Both the position numbers and the translations under genes were made by a program. Below the pieces are notes generated by a model that saw only the letters and a program-made list of their open reading frames with translations, searched no databases and had not been told where the DNA came from. A stretch of DNA of 55,347 bases from Reyranella sp. (GTDB lineage: Bacteria; Pseudomonadota; Alphaproteobacteria; Reyranellales; Reyranellaceae). How positions within the stretch are numbered: the first letter of the stretch is position 1; each line of letters opens with the position of its first letter. The DNA is taken from NCBI GenBank assembly GCA_022844015.1, contig JALHMO010000017.1, forward strand, positions 1 through 55,347, given 5' to 3'. This document shows, one piece after another, positions 26,785-34,752 of this stretch.

Positions 26785-27567
26785 CTACAGGGCGGCAACC
26801 GCGCCCGCTTCCTTGCGGGTCTGCGCGACGGCGGCGCGCGCCGCCATGGCCATCAGGCCCGAGTCGTTGGCGATTGTGACGAAGCGGAAGCCCTTGCCGA
26901 TCATCTTTGCGGCGTAGGACGCAGTGCCGTTGTGCAGGCCGGCGAACAGGTTGCGCTTCTGGCAGGCGGCCAGCAGCTTGTCGTAGATCGCCAGGATCTG
27001 CGGCTCCTCGCGATCGAGGCGGGGCGCGAGGCCGAGCGACAGGCCGAGATCGCTGGGGCCGATATAGATGCCGCTGATTCCCGGCACGTCGAGGATGGCG
27101 TCGATATTGTCGATCGCTTCCTGAGTCTCGATCATCGGGATGATCAGCACCTCGTCGTTGGCAGTCGCTTGGTAGGGCGTCGCAGCGCCATAGGCGCCGG
27201 CGCGGATGGGCCCGTTGCTGCGCTTGCCCTTGGGCGGATAGAGGGCGTAGGAGGCCAAGGCCTGCGCTTCGACCTTATTGTTGACCATCGGGCAGATGAC
27301 GCCCCAGGCACCGCCGTCGAGCACCTTGCCGACGATGCCGGGCTCGTTCCACGGCACGCGCACCAGCGGCGTGATCGGATGCTTGTCCATCGCCTGGAAG
27401 CACTGGACCATCGACTGGTAGTCCTGCACGCCGTGCTGCATGTCGACGGTGACGCTGTCCCAGCCGCATTGCGCCATGACCTCGGCCGAGAAGCCGCTGG
27501 GGATGGCCAGCCAGGCGTTGACGCAGGCCTTTCCGGCCTGAAGCCGCTTCTTCAGCATGTTCGTCAT
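26785..27567 (-). CDS. HpcH/HpaI aldolase family protein
   Basis: 260 residues. Class II pyruvate-dependent aldolase (4-hydroxy-2-oxo-acid type), cytoplasmic. Seen: AQCGWDSVTVDMQHGVQDYQ with the catalytic histidine, PLVRVPWNEPGIVGKVLDGGAWGVICPMV, metal glutamate in IPMIETQEAIDNIDAI, and metal aspartate in GIYIGPSDLGLSLG. The aldol substrate is unknown. Start MTNMLKKRLQAG at 27567 follows AAGGGAAA. It lies upstream of the formamidase genes but these have their own sigma-54 promoter, so co-regulation is not implied. Confidence 0.92.
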   Translation of the reverse strand: MTNMLKKRLQAGKACVNAWLAIPSGFSAEVMAQCGWDSVTVDMQHGVQDYQSMVQCFQAMDKHPITPLVRVPWNEPGIVGKVLDGGAWGVICPMVNNKVEAQALASYALYPPKGKRSNGPIRAGAYGAATPYQATANDEVLIIPMIETQEAIDNIDAILDVPGISGIYIGPSDLGLSLGLAPRLDREEPQILAIYDKLLAACQKRNLFAGLHNGTASYAAKMIGKGFRFVTIANDSGLMAMAARAAVAQTRKEAGAVAAL

Positions 27568-27660
27568 ATCGGCGTTTCCCTTGTTCGTCGTGATCCGGAA
27601 GCGCGGATCATAGGGAGCCCGGCGACGCGATGCCATCGCGCCTTGCTGCTGTGCAATCCA

Positions 27661-27843
27661 CTTCCCAGCTTTGCTGGCGAGGTGTCGCCGTCATCGGCGA
27701 CGGACGCTCCTCATTCTCCTCCCCAGCTTCGCTGGGGAGGTGTCGCGTCATACGCGACGGAGGGGTCAGAGGCCCCAGTCCCGCTGCTCATGACCCCTCC
27801 GTCCGCGATTACGCGGACACCTCCCCAGCTTCGCTGGGGAGGA
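27661..27843. repeat. Family A repeat cluster (copy 4): one solo half plus one inverted pair
   Basis: A diverged left half at 27661-27707 is followed by a full pair. The left half (27716-27767) has the CCTCCCCAGC/GCTGGGGAGG hairpin, a GTCGCGTCATACGCGAC stem and GGAGGGGTCA. The right half (27790-27843) has TGACCCCTCCGTCCGCG and the terminal hairpin. The centre is only about 20 bases and holds no family D module. It lies between the aldolase start and the sugar-permease stop. Confidence 0.8.
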
Positions 27844-27851
27844 AGCATGTG

Positions 27852-28739
27852 TCACCCCTTCACCGCACCCGCGGACAGGCCCTCGACGATGTAGCGCTGC
27901 AGCAGCGCCACCAGCACGACGGTGGGGGCCAGCGCCAGCAGGCAGATCGCCATCATGAGGTTGAAGAAGACGAACACGTCGCCGACCAGGCTGGCGATGA
28001 CGACGGGCAGGGTCATGAAGTCGGGCCTGGCATTCAGAATCAGCGGGATCAGGAGCTCGTGCCAGGAGACGATGAACATGATGACGCCGCAGGCGGCGAG
28101 GGCCGGCGTCGCCAGCGGAAGGACGATGCGCACGAAGGCGCCGAGACGGGTGCACCCGTCGATCCGTGCCGCCTCCTCGAGTTCCGAGGGGATGCTGTCG
28201 AAATACGGTGCCAGGATCAGGATGGCGTAGGGCAGCAGGAACCCGGTCTCGGCGATGATCACGCCGCTCAGCGAGTTGAGCTGGCCCAGCGATCGCATCA
28301 CGATGTAGAGCGGAATCATCAGCACGATCGCCGGCACGAAGCGGACGACGATGTTGGCCTGCAGCAGGAACAGCGTCCATCGGAAGCGCAGGCGGGCGAT
28401 CGTGTAGGCCGACAGGGAGCCGAACAGCAGGGTCAGCGCCGTGACGGAGACCGCCACGATGGTCGAGTTCAGGAAGGCGGCGTAGAAGCTCTTGATGTTC
28501 TCCGGCAGGTAGGTCGCCTGCTCGAAGATGCGTCCGCGCTGCTGACCCTTGGTCAGGATGACTGTGAAATTGTCGAATGTGACCTCGGCCGGCAGGACCC
28601 GGCGGGTATCGGCCTGCAGCGACTTCTCGGACTGGATGCTGGCGATCAAGACCGCCACCAGCGGCAGCAGGATGAAGACGATCACCGTCAGGTTGGCGAC
28701 GTGCAGCAATAGCTTGCCGGTGCGCGTGACCCTGAACAT
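27852..28739 (-). CDS. CUT1 ABC importer permease, MalG-like
   Basis: 295 residues with about six membrane segments. The EAA loop facing the ATPase is PSELEEAARIDGCTRLGAFVRIVLPLATPALAA, and a start helix LLLHVANLTVIVFILLPLVAVLIASIQS follows the short N-terminus. It is the last gene of the SBP-permease-permease operon. Its ATG overlaps the stop of the upstream permease (ATGA). No ATPase gene follows; the operon ends in a family A repeat. Confidence 0.9.
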   Translation of the reverse strand: MFRVTRTGKLLLHVANLTVIVFILLPLVAVLIASIQSEKSLQADTRRVLPAEVTFDNFTVILTKGQQRGRIFEQATYLPENIKSFYAAFLNSTIVAVSVTALTLLFGSLSAYTIARLRFRWTLFLLQANIVVRFVPAIVLMIPLYIVMRSLGQLNSLSGVIIAETGFLLPYAILILAPYFDSIPSELEEAARIDGCTRLGAFVRIVLPLATPALAACGVIMFIVSWHELLIPLILNARPDFMTLPVVIASLVGDVFVFFNLMMAICLLALAPTVVLVALLQRYIVEGLSAGAVKG

Positions 28740-29668
28740 CAGAGCGTCACCCGGCGATAGACGGTGCGCATGTAGACCAGGGCGATCGCCGCGATCATCA
28801 GCGTCAGGATGAAGGCGGAGGCCGAGCCCATGCCGAAATTGTTGGGCGGCGAGAAGGTGATCTTGTAGCTGTACCAGGCGGCCACCCAGGTGGCGTCGCC
28901 CGGTCCCCCCTGGGTGATCGCCAGGATCTCCTCGAACACGGCGAAGGCGAAGGCGGTGCGCAGGATCAGGATGATGGCGATGATCTGCTGCAGCATCGGC
29001 CAGGTGATGTGGCGAAAACGATGCCAGGCATTGGCGCCGTCGATGGCCGCCTGCTCGTAGAGGTCGCGCGGGATGCCCTGGAGGGCCGCGTGCACGAGGA
29101 TGATGGCGAAGGGCAGGGTGCGCCAGATGTAGGGCACGGTGACGGCGTACAGCGCAGTGTCGGGATTGCCGGCCCAGTTGATCGGTTGGTCGATCAGCCC
29201 GACGCTGAACAGGATGCGGTTCAGGAACCCAAACTGGAAGCTGTAGAGGAACGACCAGATCAGGCCGTTGCAGATCGGCGGGATGGCGTAGGGCAGCAGG
29301 ATCAGGAAGCGCGTCACGCGCGAGGTCCAGACGCCGGTCTGGTTGATCAGCAGCGCGATGGCGATCGCCAGGACGACCTCGGCACCGACGGTGATTGCGG
29401 TGAAGATCAGCGTGTTCTTGATGGCGACCCAGAACAGCGGATCCTCGAGCACGCGGGCGTAATTGTCCCAGCCGTTGAACGGGAACTCGCCGCGGCGCAA
29501 CTGCGCCAGGCCGACGCGGTGCACGGACAGGTAGCCGGCGTAGACCACCGGATAGGCGAGCACCACGCCCAGGAACAGCAGCGTCGGCAGGTTCAGGAAC
29601 AGCGCGAAGCGCCGTGCCGACATCTCGCGCCGATACCAGGGCCGGCGAGCGGCCCTGCTGGCTTCCAT
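28739..29668 (-). CDS. CUT1 ABC importer permease, MalF-like
   Basis: 309 residues, about six membrane segments (FALFLNLPTLLFLGVVLAYPVVYAGYLSV at the N-terminus). The EAA loop is PRDLYEQAAIDGANAWHRFRHITWPMLQQIIA. It pairs with the MalG-like permease, whose start overlaps its stop, and is fed by the binding protein 25 bases upstream. The sugar or polyol is not identifiable. Confidence 0.9.
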   Translation of the reverse strand: MEASRAARRPWYRREMSARRFALFLNLPTLLFLGVVLAYPVVYAGYLSVHRVGLAQLRRGEFPFNGWDNYARVLEDPLFWVAIKNTLIFTAITVGAEVVLAIAIALLINQTGVWTSRVTRFLILLPYAIPPICNGLIWSFLYSFQFGFLNRILFSVGLIDQPINWAGNPDTALYAVTVPYIWRTLPFAIILVHAALQGIPRDLYEQAAIDGANAWHRFRHITWPMLQQIIAIILILRTAFAFAVFEEILAITQGGPGDATWVAAWYSYKITFSPPNNFGMGSASAFILTLMIAAIALVYMRTVYRRVTL

Positions 29669-29693
29669 GCCCGTTGCCTGGCTGGTCAGGGCT

Positions 29694-31052
29694 TCAGACC
29701 TTGCGCTTGGCGTCGGCGATGCCCTTGATCAGGTTGTCGCAGCACTGGTCGGCGGTGAGCTGCCCGGTCAGGCACTTCTGGACCTCGATGTTGAGCTGGT
29801 CGGTCCACGGGAAATGCCACGGCTGGTAGACGGAAGAGCAGACCTCGCCGATATAGGCCGCCTTGTCCCAGATGCCGAGGATGGCCGGGACGTCGCCCCA
29901 CGGCGCCCAGCCTTGCTTGACCGCGTCGCTGTTCATCACCGAGTTGTAACCGGAGCCCAGCATGGCGTCCTTGGCGAGGCTGATGGCTTGCGTGTAGTTG
30001 CCGTCCTTGGTCTTGCCGCCGAGATACTGCAGCAGCTTCCAGGCCCATTCCTTGTCGCGATTCGCCGACGACAGGAAATAGACATGGGTGACGCCCATCG
30101 TCTTGCCGTCGCCCGGCGAGCCGTGGACCTTGACCTTGCCGGCAATCGGCGATTGTGCGGGATCGTTGACGACGTTGAGGCCGTAGTGATGGTTGGGGCC
30201 GCGGTAGAGATTCTTGCCGGCCCCGAACGCCTTCGCCGAGGTGGTGAACTGGACCTTGAGCGATTCCGGATCGGCGATGTCGAGGCCTTTCTCGAAGGTG
30301 TTGGCCCACCATTTCAGGGTCTCGCGGGCGACCGAGCCGGCGCCCAGCATGTGATTGCCCTGCTTGTCGAAGAAGGTGCCGCCGCGGTTCCAGGTCATCT
30401 GGTACCAGGTGCCCGGCAACTGCTCGAGGCCGACGCCGGCCACCCACAGGACGGGGTAGCGCGAGACGCCGTCCTTCTTGGCCTTGACGCAATGCTCGAT
30501 GAACTCGTCGTAGGTCGCGAACGGCTTGTCGATCTTGAGCTTCTCCAGCATGTCGGCGTAGTAGTTCCACACCCACACCGACGAGAAGTAGGGCAGGCCC
30601 ATCGTCTTGCCGCCGATCGTCGCGACCTGCTTGGTGAAGGGCGTGAAGTCCTTGATGTAGTCGGCGGCGCCGGGCAGGCCGTCGATCGGCTCGGCCAGGC
30701 CCTGGGCGACGAAGTTGGGGAACGAGAAGGGCGAGGATTGCGACACGTCGATCTTCTCGCCGGCGGCGAACATGGTGGCGAGCTTGGTCGGATGATCGTT
30801 GAAGGCAGAGATCGTCGAATCGACCTTGACGCCCCAATCGGCCTCGAACTGCTTGGCAATGCGGGAATAGATGTCGCCGTAGGTCCAGACCACGAAATTG
30901 ACGCGGTCGACCTTGCTCTTCGGCGGGCCGCTCCACGGCCCGCCCGGCTGCCCGAAGGCGTTGCCGGACAGCCCGGCCAGGCCGAGACCGCCAGCGGCCG
31001 CGAGAACGCGGCGGCGACTCAATTCCCACTTGCGGACGAGATCATCAGTCAT
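29694..31052 (-). CDS. CUT1 ABC importer extracellular substrate-binding protein (Tat-type signal)
   Basis: 452 residues. The N-terminus LSRRRVLAAAGGLGLAGLSG fits a twin-arginine export signal, so the protein may be exported folded. The body is a family 1 solute-binding protein (NFVVWTYGDIYSRIAKQFEADWGVKVDST, GLPYFSSVWVWNYYADMLEKL, WAPWGDVPAILGIWDKA), closer to spermidine/sugar-type receptors than to typical MalE. Start 31052 follows AAGGGGGTCGAA. It is the first gene of the three-gene importer operon, divergent from the epimerase gene. Confidence 0.88.
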   Translation of the reverse strand: MTDDLVRKWELSRRRVLAAAGGLGLAGLSGNAFGQPGGPWSGPPKSKVDRVNFVVWTYGDIYSRIAKQFEADWGVKVDSTISAFNDHPTKLATMFAAGEKIDVSQSSPFSFPNFVAQGLAEPIDGLPGAADYIKDFTPFTKQVATIGGKTMGLPYFSSVWVWNYYADMLEKLKIDKPFATYDEFIEHCVKAKKDGVSRYPVLWVAGVGLEQLPGTWYQMTWNRGGTFFDKQGNHMLGAGSVARETLKWWANTFEKGLDIADPESLKVQFTTSAKAFGAGKNLYRGPNHHYGLNVVNDPAQSPIAGKVKVHGSPGDGKTMGVTHVYFLSSANRDKEWAWKLLQYLGGKTKDGNYTQAISLAKDAMLGSGYNSVMNSDAVKQGWAPWGDVPAILGIWDKAAYIGEVCSSVYQPWHFPWTDQLNIEVQKCLTGQLTADQCCDNLIKGIADAKRKV

Positions 31053-31116
31053 TTCGACCCCCTTGGAAGTCCCCGGTGACACGAGCCTAGCACCCCGCCA
31101 CGCCAGTCAGTAGATA

Positions 31117-31140
31117 CGAGGCAGCAAAAAACATGCCTCG
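31117..31140. promoter_or_regulatory. Short hairpin next to the epimerase ribosome binding site
   Basis: The arms CGAGGCA and TGCCTCG flank an A-rich 10-base loop, and the right arm abuts the GGAGGGA ribosome site of the aldose epimerase gene. It could be an operator in the divergent importer/epimerase region or a leader hairpin; the signal is modest. Confidence 0.35.
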
Positions 31141-31151
31141 GAGGGAGCTCC

Positions 31152-32027
31152 ATGACGTTCCTGTCGTTGCGCGCCGGCCGTTTGGAGGTCGATCTCGCGC
31201 CGCAAGCGGGTGGATCGATCGCCCGCTTCACCGTCGACGGCAAGATCGACGTGCTCCGCCCGACACCCGGTGACGCGCTCGCTGCGGCGATGCTGGGCCA
31301 TTACGGCAGCGATACCGCCTGCTATCCGTTGCTTCCCTTCTCCAACCGCATTGCCGGCGGCCGCTTCGTCTACGACGGGCAGGAGATCGTGCTGCGTCGC
31401 AATTGGCCTGGCGTGGATCACCCCATGCACGGCGACGGCTGGGCCAGGGCGTGGCAGGTGCAGCGCCACGATCTGCGGTCGGCCGAGATCGCCTACGAGC
31501 ATGAGGCGGACCACGGCGGTGGCTGGCCGTTCGCCTACCGCGCCCGCCAATCCTATCGTCTCGACGACGATCGCCTGACCGTTCGCATCTCCCTGGAGAA
31601 TCGCGAGAAGAGGGCGGTCCCGGCCGGCATCGGCCTGCATCCCTTTTTCGTGCGCGACGAGGCGACCGACCTTCGGTGTCGCACGACGAGCGTGTGGCTC
31701 ACCGACGCCGAGGTCCTGCCGACCGAGCGCGTCGCCGTGCCCACCACCTGGGACTTCAGCGATGGCCGCCGCATCGGCGAGGTTGCGCTCGACAATTGCT
31801 TCGAGGGCTGGGATGGCCAGGCGCGCATCGCCTGGCCCAACCGCGGGCTGGCGCTCGAGATGTCGGCCGGCGAGCAGTTGCGCACGCTGGTGATCTATAC
31901 GCCCCCGCAGCGCCCGTTCTTCTGCGTCGAGCCGGTCAGCCACGCCAACGGCCGGATCGCTGCGACCCGGCTCGCCGCGGGTGATACGATTGCCGGTGAA
32001 GTCACCTTCCGCCTGACCATCCAGTGA
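31152..32027 (+). CDS. Aldose 1-epimerase (mutarotase-like)
   Basis: 291 residues, galactose-mutarotase beta-sandwich. Seen: PLLPFSNRIAGGRFVYDG, HPMHGDGWARAW, the catalytic-site histidine in GIGLHPFFVRD, DNCFEGWDGQARI and the catalytic glutamate in FFCVEPVSHANG. It interconverts alpha and beta anomers of a free sugar in the cytoplasm. A strong GGAGGGA site precedes ATG 31152. It is divergent from the sugar-type importer and probably works on the sugar it brings in. It is first of a three-gene run (epimerase, SDR, membrane protein). Confidence 0.92.
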   Translation: MTFLSLRAGRLEVDLAPQAGGSIARFTVDGKIDVLRPTPGDALAAAMLGHYGSDTACYPLLPFSNRIAGGRFVYDGQEIVLRRNWPGVDHPMHGDGWARAWQVQRHDLRSAEIAYEHEADHGGGWPFAYRARQSYRLDDDRLTVRISLENREKRAVPAGIGLHPFFVRDEATDLRCRTTSVWLTDAEVLPTERVAVPTTWDFSDGRRIGEVALDNCFEGWDGQARIAWPNRGLALEMSAGEQLRTLVIYTPPQRPFFCVEPVSHANGRIAATRLAAGDTIAGEVTFRLTIQ

Positions 32028-32036
32028 GGACCATCC

Positions 32037-32804
32037 ATGCTGCCCTTCGCCTCGTATCCCAGCCTTAAGGACCGCGCCGTGTTCGTCTCCGGGGGCGGCT
32101 CGGGAATCGGCGCCTCCATCGTCGAGCACTTCGCCGGGCAGGGCGCCAGGGTGGGCTTCTGCGACATCGACGATGCCGCCTCGCAGGCGCTGGTGGCCAA
32201 GCTCTCCGCCGCCGGTCATGCCGTGCCGACCTACCGGCACTGTGACGTGCGCGACATCGCCGCCTATCAGGTCGTGCTCGCCGAGCTGGCGGGCAAGCTG
32301 GGGGCCTTTACCGTCCTGATCAACAACGCGGCGCGCGACGACCGGCACGATCTCGCGGAGGTGACACCCGCCTTCTGGGACGAGCGCATCGCCGTCAATC
32401 TCCGGCACCAATACTTCGCGATCCAGTCGGTGGCACCGGGCATGAAGCAGGCCGGCGGGGGCTCGATCGTCAATTTCAGCTCCGTGAGCTATCACGCCAT
32501 GACGCCGCGCCTGTCGGTCTACCAGGCCGCCAAGGCCGCGGTGATCGGCATGTCGCGCGGCCTCGCCCGCGATCTCGGCCCCGACAGGATCAGGCTCAAC
32601 TCGATCACGCCGGGCTGGATCATGACCCAGCGCCAGATCGACCTGTGGCTGACGCCCGAGGCCGAGGCCGGCCTCATGCAGGCCCAATGCCTCAAGGAGA
32701 AGGTCTATCCGCCCGACATCGCCCGCATGGCGCTGTGGCTTGCCGCCGACGACAGCCGGATGGTGACGGCACAGAATTTCGTGGTCGACGGGGGCCGCAT
32801 GTGA
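32037..32804 (+). CDS. Short-chain dehydrogenase/reductase (SDR)
   Basis: 255 residues, classical SDR. Cofactor motif GGGSGIG (residues 19-25), INNAA, catalytic S149 (FSSVSYH), Y162 and K166 (VYQAAK), and the closing VTAQNFVVDGGRM. The CDIDD after beta-2 suggests NAD rather than NADP. Located 9 bases after the aldose epimerase, it is most likely a sugar or polyol dehydrogenase acting on the imported sugar. Its stop overlaps the next start (GTGA). Confidence 0.92.
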   Translation: MLPFASYPSLKDRAVFVSGGGSGIGASIVEHFAGQGARVGFCDIDDAASQALVAKLSAAGHAVPTYRHCDVRDIAAYQVVLAELAGKLGAFTVLINNAARDDRHDLAEVTPAFWDERIAVNLRHQYFAIQSVAPGMKQAGGGSIVNFSSVSYHAMTPRLSVYQAAKAAVIGMSRGLARDLGPDRIRLNSITPGWIMTQRQIDLWLTPEAEAGLMQAQCLKEKVYPPDIARMALWLAADDSRMVTAQNFVVDGGRM

Positions 32805-33490
32805 GGCCATTCGCGGTACGGCTGTCGCACCGCGTCGGCCTCGCCGCGGCGAGGTTCGTCCATCACTTGCTGCCGCCGACGCTCTACTTCCTGGTCACCT
32901 TCAACCTGATCTCCTTCTCGACCAACCTCGCCGTCCACGGCTCCTGGTTCGACCTCCATTCGATCGTCCTGTCGACGACCACGGCGCTTGTCGTCGCCAA
33001 GGTGGTCCTGGTGGTCGATCGGGTGCGCATCATCGACCGCTATCGAGGAGCGCCGCTCATCCTGCCGATCCTCTACAAGTCTGTGTTCTATTCTGTCGTC
33101 GTGCTGGTGGTGCGTTTCGTCGAGAAGGTCGTGGGCTTCGCCATCGAGGCGCACGGCTTCGGCGACGTCTTTCGGACATTGTTGCAAGAGTTCACGTGGC
33201 ATCGCTTCATCGCAGTGCAGCTCTGGATCTTTCTCTGCTTCCTGGTCTACGTCTCGGCATCGGAGCTCAATGCGCTGGTCGGCGAGGGGCAGCTCGGCCG
33301 GCTGTTCTTCCGCCATCGATCGGCGGGGCATCGCCTGACGCGCCGCCAGCATATTCGCGCCCTGATGGAGCTCAGCCGGCTGGCCGAGAACACGCCGCGC
33401 GAGCGGCTCCTCGACCCGGCCACGCCGCAGGGCGCCCGCCTGGTCGCCATCGTCGATGCCCTGCGGCAACGTCCGGCGACGTCCAAGTGA
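32801..33490 (+). CDS. Four-helix integral membrane protein of unknown function
   Basis: 229 residues from GTG 32801, overlapping the SDR stop by 4 bases. Four hydrophobic segments are visible: FVHHLLPPTLYFLVTFNLISF, IVLSTTTALVVAKVVLVV, LPILYKSVFYSVVVLVVRFVEKVVGF and FIAVQLWIFLCFLVYVSASELNALV. A basic cytoplasmic tail follows (LTRRQHIRALMELSRLAENTPRERLL). I do not recognise a family with a defined role. The coding overlap suggests joint expression with the sugar genes, but a functional link is uncertain. Confidence 0.8.
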   Translation: MRPFAVRLSHRVGLAAARFVHHLLPPTLYFLVTFNLISFSTNLAVHGSWFDLHSIVLSTTTALVVAKVVLVVDRVRIIDRYRGAPLILPILYKSVFYSVVVLVVRFVEKVVGFAIEAHGFGDVFRTLLQEFTWHRFIAVQLWIFLCFLVYVSASELNALVGEGQLGRLFFRHRSAGHRLTRRQHIRALMELSRLAENTPRERLLDPATPQGARLVAIVDALRQRPATSK

Positions 33491-33524
33491 GCGACCATGA
33501 ATGTGACTGAGCATGTGTCTTTCC

Positions 33525-33645
33525 CGTCATCCTGAGCGCAGCGCCTGTCCTGAGCGAAGCCGAAGGAAAGGATCTCATCGCCAGAAGCGACAGCACACAC
33601 TCGCGGCAAGCGGCGATGAGGTCCTTCACTTCGTTCAGGACGACG
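33525..33645. repeat. Dispersed inverted repeat, family C (copy 1)
   Basis: It begins CGTCATCCTGAGCGCAGCGC and includes GAAGGAAAGGATCTCATCGCC. The second arm GGCGATGAGGTCCTTCACTTCGTTCAGGACGACGG is its imperfect inverse. It is related to the cleaner copy at 54646-54738. It lies between the membrane-protein gene and the DUF3592 gene. Confidence 0.7.
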
Positions 33646-33691
33646 GAAGGTGGACCTGCAATCAAGCTGGTTACCCACGGTCCGGAAGAGC

Positions 33692-34582
33692 ATGAGGGGA
33701 CGCCGGCCTGCTTCCTTCGACAGCAGCTGGCGCAAGGTCGGCTGGCTGATCCTGGGCATCGGCGGCCTGATCGTGGCGGGCGGTGCGGCCCTCGGCTGGG
33801 GCAGCCTCCGTCACGTTCTCTACAGCGAGCGTGCCGACGGAGAGGTCGTCGAGATCCGGCGTGAGGGCAGCATGTATGCGCCGGTCGTGCGCTTTCGTCT
33901 TCCCGGCGGCGATGCCCGGGAAGTGGCCGACCTCGGGACCGGTGCACCCGACTTCGCGCCCGGCGATCGCGTCACGGTTCTCTACGCGCCGCAGGATCCG
34001 ACGGATTTCCGCATCGACACGTTCGAGCGCCTCTGGTTGTCGGCCATCATCGTCACCGGCTTCGGCAGCTTCTGGCTGATGTTCGGCCTGGTCGCCTGGG
34101 CGTTGTCGCGCAACGCAGACCTGACCTTGGTGGGCGAACGCGCCTTCGCGGCGATCGCGATCGCGGCGGCGGCAATCGGTGCCATCGTCTTCTCGGGCGC
34201 ACTCGACCTCTACGGCAGTGGCACCCGCACCGCGGGAACGATCGTCGAGATCCGCGAAGGCCGGACCGTCAGCCGAGAGGACGTTCGCCTGCCCGACGGC
34301 CGGGAGGTGAGCCGCGACGTCGAGCGTACCTCCTACGCGCCGATCGTGCGCTTTACGACGATCGATGGCCGCCCGATCGAGTTCCATGGCCGTGGCGGCA
34401 GCGGTACGGATTACGCGGCGGGCGACCGAGTGACGGTGATCTACGATCCCGCGAACCCCATCCGCGCCCGCATCGTGTCGTTCATCGACCTCTGGCTGCC
34501 ATCCGCCGTCTGTCTTGGCGTCACCGTCCTGTTCGGTGGCGTGGTCGTCCTGTCGCGCCGCCTGCGCCGCCGAGCGGCATGA
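33692..34582 (+). CDS. DUF3592-type membrane protein with internal duplication
   Basis: 296 residues with four membrane segments (VGWLILGIGGLIVAGGAALGW; WLSAIIVTGFGSFWLMFGLVAWAL; AFAAIAIAAAAIGAIVFSGAL; WLPSAVCLGVTVLFGGVVVL). Two soluble beta-rich repeats alternate with them. Repeat 1 reads GEVVEIRREG...YAPVVRFRLPGG...FAPGDRVTVLYAPQDPTDFRID, and repeat 2 reads GTIVEIREG...YAPIVRFTTIDG...YAAGDRVTVIYDPANPIRARI. The pattern is that of DUF3592, whose role is unknown. Start 33692 is set by a GGAAG site; upstream in-frame ATGs lie in repeat sequence. It is flanked by repeats on both sides, so probably a monocistron. Confidence 0.82.
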   Translation: MRGRRPASFDSSWRKVGWLILGIGGLIVAGGAALGWGSLRHVLYSERADGEVVEIRREGSMYAPVVRFRLPGGDAREVADLGTGAPDFAPGDRVTVLYAPQDPTDFRIDTFERLWLSAIIVTGFGSFWLMFGLVAWALSRNADLTLVGERAFAAIAIAAAAIGAIVFSGALDLYGSGTRTAGTIVEIREGRTVSREDVRLPDGREVSRDVERTSYAPIVRFTTIDGRPIEFHGRGGSGTDYAAGDRVTVIYDPANPIRARIVSFIDLWLPSAVCLGVTVLFGGVVVLSRRLRRRAA

Positions 34583-34599
34583 CGCACGCTCTTCTCACC

Positions 34600-34738
34600 C
34601 TCCTCCCCAGCAAAGCTGGGGAGGTGTCGGCATCTTCGCCGACGGGTCACGAGCCATGAATCGAGATTCAGGAATCGTGGCTCCTGACCCCTCCGTCCGC
34701 GATTACGCGGACACCTCCCCAGCAAAGCTGGGGAGGAG
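34600..34738. repeat. Composite inverted repeat, family A (copy 5)
   Basis: The left half starts with the hairpin CCTCCCCAGC/GCTGGGGAGG with loop AAA, then a GTCGGCATCTTCGCCGAC stem. The right half (34685-34738) has GACCCCTCCGTCCGCGATTACGCGGAC and the terminal hairpin, again with loop AAA. The centre carries its own GAGCCA/TGGCTC arms. It lies between the convergent DUF3592 and livK genes and could stop transcription from both. Confidence 0.8.
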
Positions 34739-34752
34739 GATAGGACGAGGAC

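Noticed and set aside
24300..27850. Clustered short repeats considered as a CRISPR array
   Set aside because: Units are mirrored pairs of hairpins, not regularly spaced direct repeats with unique spacers, and there are no cas genes.
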